Below, piece by piece: positions 21,101-35,500 of a DNA stretch of 64,000 nt (position 1 is its first letter; each line of letters opens with the position of its first letter). The position numbers and the translations under genes are program-made. The stretch is from Calendula officinalis (Eukaryota; Streptophyta; Magnoliopsida; Asterales; Asteraceae): NCBI GenBank assembly GCA_963853835.1, contig OY970820.1, positions 28,296,873 to 28,360,872 of the forward strand, given 5' to 3'. A model generated the notes under the pieces. It saw only the letters and a program-made list of their open reading frames with translations, was not told the origin of the DNA and searched no databases.

Positions 21101-21519
21101 ATCCTTTAACGGGAAGGGAAAATGTTAAAGTATAGTTGACTTTGTTCTTAAGTCAATGGTTAGACAATGTTGGATTATATCGACTTGGTCGAAGCTAGGT
21201 TTTATTTAATCAAATGATTGTAATGGTTATGTCATGTTATTGTTTTGTGAATAGAATGATCGGTTAAAGGATTTGAAGCGTTACGGTCAAATTGTGGCAT
21301 CTTGACCCGTTTGGGAATTAAAGTCCTAATATTGATCCTTTGACTCGTTCGGATCTAACAGGGTTAAGTGAATGTTTATATACATGTGGTTGGCTAAATT
21401 GAATTGGGAAAATGTTGATGGTCATAACCATGGGAGAATGAGAATGGATACTCGGTAGAATGGGGATTTGAAATTTTTGAGGGATTCCGAGGACGGAATC
21501 CTTTTAAGTGGTGGATAGT
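18114..21519. other. Non-coding interior of nested element
   Basis: No conserved protein motif in six frames. The stretch after the PBS (18114-18400) resembles the same stretch of the 55-63 kb element (57466-57700), including CTATAGTTTAAGTGAATTAGG and 'GACTGTTGAGTCGA'. At 20820-21310 there are many TTGAC/GTCAA pentamers and TTGACCCGTTTGGG motifs. The right end (GAGGACGGAATCC...GTGGATAGT) abuts the 3' LTR and holds the presumed PPT. Confidence 0.65.
20083..20250 (+). repeat. Minisatellite of about 57 bp, three copies
   Basis: Unit AGATGGTATTGGTGTGACAT plus ATACATATGTTTGTATATGTGCACAATAGAGATGTAT. Contains ACATATACATATG/TATATGTGC, so each unit can form a small hairpin. Confidence 0.8.
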
Positions 21520-23815
21520 TGTAACGACCCAAAATTTGTAAATAAATTGTACAAAAATATGATAATTAAAGATAAATCGTTTAAAGAACGTAGGAATTGG
21601 TTTCGTGTCGTTTGGACACCGTACGAGAAAGTTATGGGCGAAACCGGGTCGAGACAAAGAAGAAAAAGTGCAGCCCTGCTGCTTTAGGGAGTTCGCGACG
21701 CGAACTAGGGGTAGCGATCGGGAACTTCGATCAGGGATCTGAGCCATTGGTCGTGATGTAGTTCACGATGGCTTAGCGATCGCGAATTATGAAGAACGCA
21801 AACTTAGCGACGCGAACTATTGTTCGCGCCGTGAACTCGTGTCGTGCCGCATTAAAGTCGGGTTGGAGCTCATTTAATGCAATAGTAAACCCTAGTTTTT
21901 CCCTTTGGTGATTTTGGAGCTCAAGTGCAGGTTTTGGTTGATTTCTTCACAAATCTTTGGTAGATTTCACTCCTAAGTGAAGATCAAAGGTATATCTTCA
22001 CTCCTTGATCTTTGTAGCTTTAGATCTATGTATTTTGATGGTTGGGATGAAACCCTAGCTTTTGGGAGTTATGGTTTATGGTGAATAATTGATGTATACA
22101 CTTAATAGATGGTATATTAACAAAGGAAACAAGTGTATGATTATGATTTGTAAGAATCTTAAGGGTTGGTTAACCTACATCACCATAATTGGGGGAAATG
22201 TGTTAATAAGTGTTATCTAGAGATAGATGGACACAATAGTAGTAGTATGTGATGTTGATAATCTTGTGATTATTGTATTAGGCATTTGGTGAGGTCTTGG
22301 AAGGTTACCGAATTGTGAAGCAAGGATTCGGGTTAACAGACGCGATCTGGAAAGCATTGCTAAGGTGAGTACATGAGACTTTTAAACTGGGTACATAGCA
22401 AGTAGTTTTAAAAGTACATATGATATTTTATCAGTCTTTATTAATAAATATTTTGATAAAGATAGTGATTGAAAATGTATGAAAGTATGTAGAATGTGAT
22501 ACTAGAATATGTCTAGTATGATTGATGAATTTGAAGGTAAATATGATAAATTAAAGTAGTTATGGAGTCTCTATTAATGAACCATAATAATGAAGTAATT
22601 GATCAAAAGAATGTATATTGAGCCTTTATTAATAAATATGTATTAGTAAAGCAATTGGGAACTATTTTATAATGAAGATAATCTATTGGTAAGGATTACT
22701 ACTAAAAGTAAAGAATGAATACATATGAGAATGAAAATGATGTGACTAGTAATAAGTATGTATTATAGTCAGCGAAGAGATAAAAGTAATATGATATTGA
22801 TGAATGAGGAATGTATCTTATGAAATATGTAAGTGTGGACCTTCTAGGGTCATAGATGTAGAAGTAGATGTGAGTTGCTTATGATCGAGTCCATGGGACT
22901 ATACATGTACGTTCATACTATGTTGAACTAGTTATATGTAGTTATTATTGGATAACTAATTTGTTAGATGATTTATGTGATAGCCGAAGGCTTTGATTGA
23001 AATAACTATTGATTTATGGTAAGAATGAGATGTTGTGATGATGCGGGGGACCCCCGGTCATGAGGTGTGGAATGAGGGGCAGTTGGGTGGATTCCCATCG
23101 ACTCATCCACGTTAGTAGTCTTGCTAACTGGGAGTATTCCGGCGAGTAAGGCAGGTATCGATAGATTGGGCGAATCCCTCTTGTCGGTATCTTGAAGCTT
23201 ATTAATGGCGATGGATTTCGGTTAATAAGTTAATGTGAAGCTTATTAATGGCGATGGATTTCGGTTAATAAGTTAATGTGAAGCTTAATAATGGCGATGG
23301 ATTTCGGTTAGTAAGTTAATGTGATTCTAGTACATACATGTTTATGTATTAGGTATGTTTGTGCTTCTAGCTAGTTCAGGGGCAACCCGATAGTTAGATA
23401 TGATTGCCAGGAGAGCAGAAATTGATAGGGTCACAATAGGGTGGCTAGATGGTATTGATGTGTTATATATATATGTTTATATATTTACGAAATGATATTA
23501 TTTTTGGGGTCTAAAACCATCTATCTCACGAGACTATTTTGTCTCACGTACTACGTTTGTTTGTGGCTGTGTACTCAGGTACAGGTTTGAAGTGTTAGAA
23601 GGTTGCACTAGAAGTGGCCTAGAGATGTTTAGCTCGGGAGCCATTAGGTAGATCTCGTTGCCTATGGTTTTGATATACTTGGTGACACCGTATTTTTGTA
23701 AACTCTGATATAAGTTTTAAAGTTTTTGTTAAACTGTGTTTTGGACAATGTGACAAATATTGGGAAATTGTATTTTAAACGATTTAAATGAGGTTTTAAA
23801 AATACTGGTGTTACA
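21520..23815 (+). repeat. 3' LTR of nested element
   Basis: 2,296 bp. Near-identical to 15693-18098 apart from the short (AT)n, a 10-bp deletion near 22178 and about a dozen substitutions. Confidence 0.9.
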
Positions 23816-23931
23816 ATTACAATGGGACGAAAGTCTTTTGTACCGTCTGGATTCCTCAAGAAAGCACACATATTGTGGAATTCGGAATATTTAAGATCAG
23901 TATTGACATTGAGTGATTTTAGGGTTGCCAT
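23816..23931 (-). pseudogene. Copia third ORF, first 38 codons
   Basis: ATG at 23929-23931, then MATLKSLNVNTDLKYSEF and a segment ending DFRPIV just before the nested element. With the insertion and one target-duplication copy set aside, codon phase matches the ORF at 13473-15687. The ORF was therefore intact at this point when the nested element arrived. Confidence 0.7.
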
Positions 23932-24441
23932 TTGTGTTTGATTTTGATCTTTGGAGTGAATCTTTTAGAGAGAGTGATCGTTTTGGTAGGAATTTCAAGT
24001 GTGTGATCGGAATTGAGTTGTTACTGATGTTAGGTTTTGATCGATTTGTGCAGAGATAAGGGTTTAGTGTAGGGTTTATCAAATCGAGGAAAAGATAATG
24101 CTAAACTAATCTCAGTCAGGTATTTATATTTTTTTTTATTAAACCTGCAAAATGACCAAAATATCCTTCGAATAATAGCTTAACGGCTATTTTCATGAGG
24201 GTCGGTAATGTAATTGTCGTATTTTGCAGATAACGGCCGATCAGTAGTAACTAAGTATCAGTAGTAAAAACATCAGTAGTAACCTTTGTTTTTATACTTA
24301 ACCTAATTCCTACTGAGAAACCCTATCAGTACTAAAGTATAGTAAAAGCATACCATCAGTAGTAATAAATAACCAGTAGTAAAACGAAATTTAAAATTAA
24401 AATTTGTACAAAACTATTTACACGTGATTTTCTTTTGAGAT
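23932..24441. other. Copia spacer between pol and third ORF
   Basis: Non-coding, AT-rich. Four copies of CAGTAGTAA-type motifs plus variants lie within 24238-24385. Confidence 0.7.
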
Positions 24442-27400
24442 TTAATTGATTAAAATCATTCCAATACTGCTAACCAAGAAGTTGAATCTTCCTACATCAA
24501 AAGCTTTTGTAAAAATATCTGCCAATTGATTATCAGTATGAATTTTCTCTACTTTAATTAATTTCTTTTCATTGCAATCTCTTATAAAGTGAAATCTAAT
24601 TTCAATGTGTTTTGTTTTAGAGTGTTTTACTGGATTATTTACAATACTGATAGCACTTTGATTATCTATAAAAATAGGGGTTTTGAGAATAGATATACCA
24701 AAGTCTAGAAGTTGATTTTGAATCCACAGAACTTGTGCACAGCAAGCAGATGCAGCTACATACTCTGCTTCAGCAGTTGAAGTTGAAACATTGGTTTGTT
24801 TCTTGCATTGCCATGACACCAACCTTGACCCAAAGAATTGACATCCACCAGTAGTAGATTTCCTATCTTGACATTCACCACCATAGTCACTATCTGTGTA
24901 AGCTATAAGTTCAAATGGTGATGCATGTGGATACCAAAGACCAAGTGAAGGTTTTCCTTTCAAGTATCTGAAGATTCTTTTGACTGCTTGTAAGTGTATC
25001 TCCTTAGGTTTTGCTTGATATCTGGCACACACACAAACACTATACATAATGTCAGGTCTTGATGCAGTTAAATACATCAAAGATCCTATCATTGATCTGT
25101 AAAGGTGTTCATCTACATCCTCCCCCTCAACATCAGGATGTAGGTGTTTGTGAGTTTCCATTAGAGTGCTTGCACTTTTACAATCTTTCATTGAAAACTT
25201 CTCTAAGATGTCTCTGACATATTTTGATTGATTGATCAAAATACCATCTGGTTTCTGATTGATTTGGAGTCCAAGAAAGAAATTCATTGGACCCATTGAA
25301 CTCATTTTGAACTTGATCTGCATCAGTTCTTCAAATTCTTTGCACAATTTATCATTTGTTGATCCAAAGATGATATCATCTACATATATTTGGACCAGTA
25401 GTATATCATCTTTGACCTTCCTTGTGAATAATGTCTTGTCAATGGCACCTCTCTTGAAATTGTTCTTCAGTAGGTACGAGGACAATGTGTCATACCAAGC
25501 TCTAGGTGCCTGATGAAGGCCATAAAGAGCTTTGTCTAGTTTGAACACATAGTCATCATGTTCTGGATCTTCAAAGCCTAGGGGTTGACATACATATACT
25601 TCTTCTTCTATTTTCCCATATAGGAAAGCACTTTTTACATCCATTTGGTAGACTTTGATTCTTTTGTATGAAGCATATGCTAGAAATATTCTGATTGCTT
25701 CAATTCTGGCAACTGGTGCATATACTTCATCATAATCAATCCCTTCTTCTTGTGTATAACCTTGTGCTTCAAGCATTGCTTTATTTTTTATCACTATACC
25801 TCTTTCATCTTTCTTGTTTCTGAAGATCCATCTGGTTCCAATGGGTCTTTTCCCTTTTGGAAGAGGGACAAGTGTCCATACAGCTTGTAGTTTAAATTGA
25901 AGAAGTTCTTCTTGCATTGCTATGATCCAGTTTGAATCTTTCATAGCTTGTTGAATCTTCTTAGGTTCTTCCTGTGACAGAAAATATTCATACATGCATT
26001 CATTAGATATTAGACTGATATTACAAATATTAGAATTAAATTTGCTTCTTGTCTGCATGGATGAATTGACATCACTCAGTACTAGGTCCAAAGGATGATT
26101 CTTTTCAGTTCTGGTTCCAGGGATTTTGTCAACAGTTAGTTGAGAATCTAAGTTTGACTCATTTGATTCAGGAATTTGTGCATTTATCTCTGATTCTTCT
26201 TGATTGTTTGCATTTTGATGAGGTTCATTATTACTACTGGTGTCAGTAGTAACATTCTCTTCAGTAGCTTCAGTAGTATCATTGTTGTTACTGGCATCAG
26301 TATTAAGTACATCATCATCACAACTCTGAGGTTCAGAGTTACTGCTGGGATCAGTAGTATCTTCAAAGTTTGAGTTGTTACTGGTATCATTGAAATTAGG
26401 GTTACCAGAGTTACTACTGTCCTCAGTATCAACTGTGGGAGCAGTATCAACTAAGATATATTTCATGATTTCTTGCCTTTCACTTGATGATGGTCCTACT
26501 TGATGGCTTTGATTGTTTGAATTTCCTGTATTAAATTCATAACTAACATCAAACGATTTGGTTAGATTATCAATATTAAACAACCAATCTGGGCCATTTC
26601 CTTGTTCATTCATAAGATTTTCATTAAAGGATACATTCACACTTTCTTCAATGATCCTCAGCCTTTTGTTGAATACTCTGTAAGATTTGCTTTGAGTTGA
26701 GTATCCTACAAATATTCCATCATCTGCTTTGCAATCAAATTTACCAATTTGTTCTCTTGTAATTAGAATAGTACAAGGACAACCAAATGATGTTAAGAAA
26801 CTTATTGATGGTTTTCTTTTATTGAAAAGTTCATAAGGTGTTTTAAAATGAGGCTTAACTATTAATACTCTGTTCTGAACATAACAGGCAGTATTAACAG
26901 CTTCAGCCCAAAAAGTTATTGGTAATTTTGAATCTGCAAGCATAGATCTGGCTGCTTCAATGATAGTTCTATTTCTTCTCTCAGCTACACCATTTTGTTG
27001 TGGAGTTCTTGGTGAGCTGTACTGCCTGTCAATACCCTTAAGATCACAAAAGTCAATTAGGTTAGTATTCTTAAATTCAGTTCCATTATCACATCTAATT
27101 GCTTTCACTTTGAGATCTCTTGTATTTTCCAGCTTTACAATCAGATTCTTGATTATTTCACTTGTTTCATCTTTGGTCCTGAGAAAGAATACCCAAGTGT
27201 ATCTGGAAAAGTCATCAGTAATAACAAGGCAATATTGTTTCTTTCCAATACTCATTACATTTGTAGGTCCAAAAAGGTCCATATGTAAGAGCTGCAAAGG
27301 ATTAGAAATAGAGTTAATTGATTTGTTCTTATGAGAAGTCTTGTGTTGTTTACCTTTTAGGCAGGCAACACAATGATGATCACACATAAATTCTTTTTGT

Positions 27401-27891
27401 GGTAGACCAACTACCAAATCCTTTTTGACAAAGTTGTTCATATTTTTAAAGTTTGTGTGACACATCCTTCTATGCCAAAGTTCTGATTCATTTGTGTTTG
27501 CCTTAGATACAAAACAGTTGATCTCATTTGATGAAATGAGTTCTCCCCCTATATCCAGGCAATACACATTGTTTCTCCTTGGAGTTCTTAAAACAACATA
27601 TTTTTCATCTAAAATAAAATCAGGAGAAAGAATGATGCACTCAACATCTGTAAAAAGAATTTTGTTCTTCTTATCATAGACTTGAGACACACTAACCAGA
27701 TTGTATTTAAGCTCAGCAACATAAAATACATCATCAAAAGTAATTTTGCCATTTGATACTTTACCTTTACCTGTAATCTTACCTCCCCTAGGATTTTCTC
27801 CAAAAGCAACATACCCTCCTTCAAAAGACTTGAAATCTCTAAGAATTTGAAGATTTCCAGTCATGTGTCTAGAGCATCCACTATCAATATG
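24442..27891 (-). pseudogene. Copia pol: integrase, reverse transcriptase, RNase H
   Basis: Copia-order polyprotein. The end of the protease region (DSGCSRHMTG, 27885-27862), the integrase zinc finger (H..H...CDHHCVAC) and the integrase DDE core (MDLFGP, RCDNGTEF, NGVAERRNRT) are present. So are the reverse transcriptase with YVDD at about residue 829 (counted from the Met at 27864) and RNase H (TDSDYGGE, STAEAEYVA). The frame is uninterrupted for about 1,150 codons, and all the catalytic motifs listed are intact. A TGA at 27892-27894 stands where the protease Trp of 'W-x-x-DSG' is expected, and gag is in another frame. The polyprotein therefore cannot be made in one piece. Expression would depend on readthrough, or the copy is dead. 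Confidence 0.9.
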
Positions 27892-27894
27892 TCA

Positions 27895-28181
27895 TGTTCT
27901 ACCTTCTTCATGGATCTGGATACTCTGCACATAAAGTAGAAGGATTAGTTAATTTTGGGAACCCAAGCTTGTTTTGTCTTGGGTTCATCCTTTGAAGAAT
28001 AAGACTTCTTAACTAAATGCTTCTTAGATGCAGTTTTGTATTTAGTACTGATGTTTTGATTCACTACTGATCTAGGTTTATACCCGTAGTTTTTAGCTTT
28101 TGAAAATTTCACTACTGATGGACCAGTAGTGTTTGGGTAATATGAGTTTTGAGCATGATCAGTAGTGTTTCTGTAGTTATA
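27895..28181 (-). other. Broken gag-pol junction of the copia element
   Basis: About 290 bp whose readings change frame (for example KPRSVVNQNISTKYKTASKK, then KTKQAWVPK, then stops). It would be the linker up to the protease. At least one frameshift plus stop codons lie here. Confidence 0.7.
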
Positions 28182-30395
28182 CTAGACAGCATTGTAATTA
28201 GGGTTTTTACCAGTAGTAAACCTGGAATAGTTTCTACTGATGTTTGAATACTTTGAAAATTGAGGAAAACAATTTTGAGTTCCATTGTTTTTAAAATAAT
28301 TACTTCTGCTTGGACTGTTATACCTGGTGTTTTGAACAAATCTTGGTGCAGTTCTTCCAAATTTATGAGTGTTAGCATATGTTTTATTGAATTTCTTTTG
28401 TTCTGGTGTTTTAGATTCCTTTGCTTTTGATTCTTTAGTTTGTTTTAACTTTAAGGCTTTTTCTTTTTCTTTGTTGATTTTAAATTCTTGAAATTCTTTA
28501 TTGTTAATAGGATTAAAGTGACAGTTTTTAGCTATGTGATTAACTTTGTTACAAATTAAGCATGATAATTTTGTTGATTTAGAATTTTCAGGTTTTCTTT
28601 GTTCTTTTAATTGGTTTAAATTCCTTTGATTTCCTCTTCTTAAAATTGTAGGTATATTTTCTGAGTTGTATTTTGGGGATTCAGTTTGACTTCGTGTGGT
28701 GTGAAAACTTGTTTCATCTGATTCCATTGTTTGATCATCATCAGAAGATTCATTTGATTCATTACTGGTTTCAGATTCAGTTTTATTTTCAATTTTTAAA
28801 TCATTTAAAATTCTTTCTGTACTAGATTTTAATGGTGGAATAAAATTTGTTGGAGGTGGGACTGCATGATATCCCACTCCATGAATAACTTTTTCTGTAG
28901 TTTGATTACTGGTTAATTCATTGACAATTTTAGAACTTCTTTCAAACTTTTTAATGGTTAGTTTATTCTGCTCTAGTTCCATTTGACATTCTTCAAGTTT
29001 GATCAAAGTTTCTTTTAATTTCAATTCAATATGTTCTTTTTCATAAGTGGTTTGTAGCAATTCATCTTTTATCTTTTGATCAGTTATTTTATAGATTTTA
29101 ATTTGGTTTTCTAAATCAGCTATACAACTATTATATTCAATTCTTCTGTTTCTATTTAAAATCATCTCTTCTAGTGTTTCTTTATTTAGTTTTTCTAATT
29201 CTTTGTATGATTTAATGCATTCGGGAGTACAAGATTTAGAATGTACCTCAGTAGTAGAAGGATCAGTAGTAAAGGCCATGAGAGCTTGATTATGTGCATG
29301 TTCTTCTGCTTGGAAGCTCCAGTCATACCCTTGTACTTCTTGAGATACTAATGCAGTTGAGTTGGAAGTGCTGTTTTTGTTGTAGCTTGATCTTTGATCT
29401 TTGTTTGGACATTCTCTGGCAAAGTGACCTAGATTGCTACAGTTATAGCACTTAACCTTGGTTTTGTCAAAGCCAACTCTATCACCTTTGTTGTAGGACA
29501 GATTTTGCCTTCCAGTTCTTTTAAGAAACCTCTTTGTCCTTAAACTTAGCATGACCATCTGCCATTTAATATCCATCTCTTCCAAATCATCAGGATTGAG
29601 TTGTTCTAAATCCTCACTAATCAATGCAGTATGCACATGACTGGTGAAGAAAGATTCTCTGGCTAAATCTTCTGTTCCTGCATTCTTCATAGCCTCCTGA
29701 CCTGTTCCTGTATTTGACACAAAAGCAGCATTGTTTGAAAGTAGATTTGGAGTTTTATTACTTACCTCAGATTCAAACACTCTCAGTTCATTATAGAGTT
29801 CATCAAGTTCTTTTTCTTCTAGTGCATCTCCTTGTCTATATATCACAGTGTACATAGACCATTCTTCACCTAAAGATCTGAGAAACTTTCTGTTGACATC
29901 ATCATTGTCTGGTTTATAACCAACTTGATTGAGTTCACCAATGAGCTTGTTGAACCTATCAAAGACCTGTGATAATGTTTCATTCTTCTGGCCTTTGAAG
30001 TTTTCAAAGTCCTGTTTCAGAACAGACTTCATGTTTCTTTTGGTGCTCTTAGTACCAACAAACCTCTTTTCAAGTGTCTGCCACAGCTTCTTTGCATCAT
30101 CATATTCAACAAAGAGATGTTGATAATCATTGGGAATAGCAAGCAAAAGAGTGCTTAGAGCTTTGAGTTCGATTCCTCTGTCTTTCTTCTCTTTTTCACA
30201 CTTAAGTTTGTCTGCTTCAGTCAATGAACTTGATGCTTGAATTTGAATGGTTTTGTTGCCTTCAACAACAACTTCCCACATAGAATAATCAGTAATAAGC
30301 ATATACTGCTTAATTCTGTTTTTCCACATCCCAAAGTTACTGGGAGTGAGAATGGGAATTTTGTTTGCTTGAGTACTTTCATTGTTATCAGACAT
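28182..30395 (-). pseudogene. Copia gag with two zinc knuckles
   Basis: Capsid/nucleocapsid precursor. The first ATG is at 30393-30395 (MSDNNESTQANKIPILTPSN). The N-terminal domain is copia-gag-like (FGMWKNRIKQYM, LWQTLEKRFVG, FDRFNKLIGELNQVGY). A CCHC knuckle CYNCSNLGHFAREC lies near residue 315, a long coiled-coil at about 400-500, and a second knuckle-like CLICNKVNHIAKNCH near residue 611. The frame ends with TAG at 28182-28184 and the link to pol is shifted. Length and double knuckle fit large plant copia elements with coiled-coil gag. Confidence 0.88.
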
Positions 30396-30465
30396 GATTA
30401 ACAATTTTAAGATCGAAAGTATGAAACTTTTTGTTGTTCTTAATTCGTAGATCTAGAACCGTAAA

Positions 30466-30477
30466 GCTCTGATACCA
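30466..30477 (-). other. Copia primer-binding site
   Basis: Minus strand TGGTATCAGAGC, complementary to initiator tRNA-Met, 2 bp inside the 5' LTR. Confidence 0.92.
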
Positions 30478-30479
30478 CT

Positions 30480-30979
30480 TGTCAGGATCGAATAACCAAA
30501 CAAGTTATTATAAACCCAGATCTACTAACATAAGAAGTTACAGCGGATTAACACTTATGTTATTAGATTAAGAACAATGTAAACTGTAATTGAATAAGAA
30601 CAATACGATGAACACAGTTTATCACAAAAAGCTTCAATGTATTAATTTGTTCGATCAATACACGTATGTTTACAATTCATAAGGAACTATATATAATAGT
30701 CCTTGAAGCCTAAATTATTAACCTAGTTATTCTAGGAATCGATTACAATTGAATTACATAAAGATATACATTCCATAACTAACTATGCTAGAATCTTAGA
30801 CTTTATCTGTTCAGATACGCTCATCAGTAGTAAATTAGATAATCAGTAGTATTTGTCCAAGTTCAATCATCGGTAGTAAATGTGTTTCTGCCCCATCAGT
30901 ACTAACTTCATTCTTCATCCATCAGTACTAATTGTAGCATCAGTAATAGATTATGTATATCTTGTTTTACATCCCAACA
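30480..30979 (-). repeat. Copia 5' LTR
   Basis: 500 bp. Differs from 11704-12203 at about 10 sites by eye. Ends in ATCAGTAGTA-type motifs. Confidence 0.93.
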
Positions 30980-30984
30980 ATGTT

Positions 30985-32538
30985 CACAAACATGAGTTTT
31001 GGTGAATTTTCATTAGCGGTCAAGTGTTAATAGTGGGTAGAAAAGGATAAGCTCTAAATGATCTTCTAAATATTAATACAAGTTTAATTTTTTTAGGTAA
31101 ATATTTACCATACAGCCAAGCAAAACGGTTAGATTAACTATATATAACGAGCAAAATTCAACTATCTAACAGGATACTGAGTACGTTATAAATGAGAATA
31201 AACATATATATTAGTTTTAGACACAAATTGTATTTCACTCAAAGGTTACGTTTAATGCGCTCTCAAAAGGTTGTTGTGTAGATCCGATATTGCGTGGGAG
31301 CACGTGCCGGTTCCAATAAATTTTTCAATAACACGTGGAATGTTACTTCCTTTAGAACAATATCGACGTTTTCAAACTACTTAAGAAATAGCAAACTTGG
31401 ATACCACTTTTGGTTTAACAAATATATATAAGAAAATTGCAAGTGAATTATAATTATGTTATTCAAAACGAGAAGTTATTTAGAGCATCCAAAAGAACTC
31501 TACATAGTTATGTAATCGAATTCATACTTTGGATTATTTGCTTATGATTGGTTTTCGGGTAAAAATGGATAAACACCTTTTTTATACTTTTTACAACGAA
31601 ACCACCCGAAACCCAAATAATCCACATACTATTATTATTGTTACTATCGCTAATATATTAATCCAAATCCAGTTTTCCAAATGAACTAAATCCCAATAAC
31701 CTTAAAAACAAATTAAATTATCGTAAATATATAATTCATAAAACGCAAATGGTTTAAAATTGATATTCATATATAGGTAATTCAAAATACCGAGCCCCAA
31801 ATAGACATTCGTAAAAACTACTACACGTTTGAGTACACATTAACATCTCCAAATTTCTCCCGGGCAGCTTTCACAACCATTGCGGTTGGAAATGGTAAGA
31901 CACTTTTGTTATGTTTTATTTCATAAGACTAAGAATCAATTTTGTAATCTAAAAATTGTTAACAGCGCAACTTGTTACTTGTTTGTCAACCTCAACTTGT
32001 TACTTGTATGTCAACCTCCTATATGTAAAAAAGATTTTTTTATTTATTTACTAATATCGTATTGTTTTGCATTTTGATAATAATAAAAAAAAAAAGAGAC
32101 TAGATTAAGATTAACCGATGACGGTTGCAACAGGGAGATACTACACTCTAATTGTTGGAGCAAATGAGCGAAGATTCAGAAACCAGCTTAAAGTGGTAGC
32201 AGACTCGTTCAAGGTGCTCGATATTTGATTCTTATGTACATATATTTGGTTTCTCAAAGTACAATGTACAAAGCATGGAGTACTACTCTTCAATCAATCT
32301 AAACCTCTTTATATACACAAAGGATTACAATAAACACGTTTACTTAATCCTCTTTAAGCCTCTTAAACTTCCACAAAAATTCCAAAACGAATATACAAAA
32401 ATGTACAAAAAAAAGTCTGACAAACACACGACGAAAACGAAAAAAAGATAAACAACACTAAAATCTACCATCAACAAATCAATTATACCACCTTCTAAAG
32501 AATATGCAATCTACAACCCTTAGACCAAATTCACACAT
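30985..32538. other. Intergenic DNA and 3' flank of the ABCB gene
   Basis: No gene recognised. The last 250 bp before 32538 are the likely 3' UTR of the transporter (minus strand). Confidence 0.5.
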
Positions 32539-35500
32539 CTACAAAAGTCTATGCTGACGAATACCCTTCCCAAACTGTGGCTGCGTTAACCGAACATACA
32601 AACCGTTTTTCCCCATTAAAGAATCGTGGGTCCCACTTTCAACAACCCGACCCCCGTTAAGAACAACAATATTGTCAACATGTCTCATCATAGTAGCTCT
32701 ATGAGCTATAAGAACCGTGGTTTTATTCCCCATAATTAACGTATCAAGTGCTTCTTGAACCACTCGGCTCGATTCCGACTCAATCGCTGAGCTGGCTTCA
32801 TCCAACAACAAAATCGGCGCGTTTTTCAGCACAACACGGGCGATTGCGATCCTCTGTTTCTGGCCCACGGTAAGATCTACACCCCTCATTCCCACATGGG
32901 TATCATACCCGTGAGGCAAGTTACTTATAAAATGATGAGCATTTGCTATTCTTGCAGCTTCTTTGATTTCAGCTTCACTTGCATTATGTCTTGCGTAAAT
33001 TATATTTTCCCGAATTGTTGTTGAGAAGATAACGGGTTCTTGTGGAACGAGACCTAAATGATTTCTTAACCATTTTAAATTAAATTGTTTTAAATCCCGA
33101 CCGTCCAACATCACCTGACCTGCAACCGGATCATAAAATCTTTCAATTAACGAAATTATCGTGCTTTTTCCGGATCCCGAAACGCCAACAACCGCCACCG
33201 TTTGACCACCGTTGACTTTCAAACTGAAATTACTAAGCACCAGAATCTCTGGTCGGGTCGGGTAACAAAAGTCAACGTTTTTCAACTCGATGCTCCCGTA
33301 AACATTTGGCGGTTTTAAAGCATTAGTATCATCGGGCTCGATTTTCGGTATTCTATCGATAATTTCAAAAACCGAAATTAACGATTTGCGTCTTTTGAGG
33401 ATATATGGAGCCAACCCGAAAGGCTCCACAAGGGCAAAAGTGGCAAAAGAAAAAACCATGTATTCTTTTAAAGCGGTTGGGAGATTTATATAACCGTTTT
33501 TAACAGAAAGTGCAGTGTACCATAACAGAATTGCATTGCATGCAAAGAGAAGAAACTGTGAGAACCCGAAGGCAAAACCGATGGCCATCCCGTGAAAAAA
33601 GCTGTTATAAAATATTTTATTTAACTGTAATCCGTATAACTCCATAACTTTATTACCAGCACAAAACGCTACAACCGTGTATATATTTCTAACTGCATCT
33701 TCAAGAACTAACGATGCTTTCCTGTGCATTTCTTGTATTCCTTTTGAAAATCCAGCTAACCATAGTTTCTGTAAATTAAATACACATAATCAAATATAAC
33801 TATTTAATCATTAATATATATAATTTGATATAAATAAACAGTTAATTACTTGAGCAATGGCGGAAAGAGTAAGAACTGGTAATGTGGCTAAAGCTACAAG
33901 AGCCAGGCGCCAATGTAACAGCATTCCTATTAAAAGTGCAACAATGACGGCTGCACTGTCTTGTACGAGGATAGAAAGACGGTTACTAAAGGCGGCTCTA
34001 ACAAACGTTGCATCGTTTGCTAACCGCATGGATAATGTATCTGCACTGTTTTCTTCATCGTCAAACCATCCAGCTTCATTCCTAAGCATTGCTGTAATTA
34101 AAAATATATTAATTAAAAATGACTGGATTGATAATAAACAGTAAGAATGAAACTACTTACCAGAAAACATCATTCTTCTAACCCGTTCAGTCATCTTTTC
34201 TCCCATAATACCGAAGTAAAAATGCTGCAAAAAGTTTGCAATTACAGTGACAACGCCCATGCAGGCGATGACTAGGCACCATTTGTCCACGTCAGCACGT
34301 ATATTATTATTTCTGTCAATTTCGTTTCGGTAATAAGCTGTCACTATTAATGCAATCACATAAGCAAGAAGAGGATTGAAAGAACCAAATATTGCAGCAC
34401 CCGTGCTTCCCAAAACAGCATAAAGCCATTCGGTTAAACTCAGTTCGATAAGTCTCCAAATCGACGGTTCTTTTTTATTTTTATTTTCTTTTTCCATAAT
34501 TTCTTGCAGTTTAGTTGGTTTTTCTGTAAGTTGAGAATTAGGTCGACTGAAAGTTTGTGAATGTGAACGTTCACTTTGTGGGTCAGATGTTAATAATGGT
34601 GAAATTGGTGATTCGGGGGTTGACCCGTTTGATGTTTGTCTACGAATGGAATGAGTATCGAGTTTTGGTAATTCGGGTAATCTTTTTTCAAAACTATCTT
34701 GTCTTTTAATTGTTGGTTCTTCATTTTCGGTTCGGGTCGGGTTTTTTGGTGATTCGCGGGGCCCGTAAGCAGAATCTTGAACCCTTGTTGAATGCAAGTT
34801 TGAGGCCCGTTGAAGTGATGGTGATTTTGCAAATTTTGGAGATGTTGGTTCTTTAAAGCTCTGATTTTCTGAAGAATCTTTCTCTGTTGTTTCGTTGTAG
34901 GTTCTCACTGGCATCCTACAAATAATAATAATAATAAAAAAAAAAAAAAATTGACACAGAAATAGAGGTTGCAATTCTGACCCGTTTATTATATACGTGT
35001 CAATTTGGGTCGTCTTTATCTCAAAAGGGTCATATTAAAAAAACAAAGTGAAAGAGCTAAAAAGGGGAGCAAGATGAAAGTCGCCCAAAGTCTACTTTTA
35101 ATGCACACAAACTCCTAAATTGTAAAATACATGAATCGTCCATGCAGTTTGTATGAAGTTACGGATTTTGTCCCTCGACTTTTTTTATTACATGGATAGT
35201 CCCTAAATTGTGAAAGTTGTAACACCAAGGATCACAAAGGTAGTTAAGTGTTTAGGGACCATTGATGTTACAAGTTTCAAAATTAGGGACGCTTTTTGTA
35301 TATTACTCCTGTTTTATTCAAAGATTTAGATTATTTTTTGTAGTTATAACTTGCGCATTAATAATTTTATGAAAGGTGTTGCGGGTCAACCCAAAGTCAA
35401 ACCCGTTGCGACCCGTTACAATAACAATAAATAATTATTAAATTCTACCTTCTTGGGAGTTTAGCTGCTTCTTCACATCTCAAAAGCTCTGCATAAAGTC

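Noticed and set aside
18099..21519. Degenerate gag-pol inside the nested LTR element
   Set aside because: No zinc knuckle, DSG/DTG, integrase DDE or YVDD/YMDD motif seen in any frame; minus-strand ORFs are unstructured.
24442..27864. Plus-strand ORFs within the copia pol region
   Set aside because: Shadows of the minus-strand pol reading frame.
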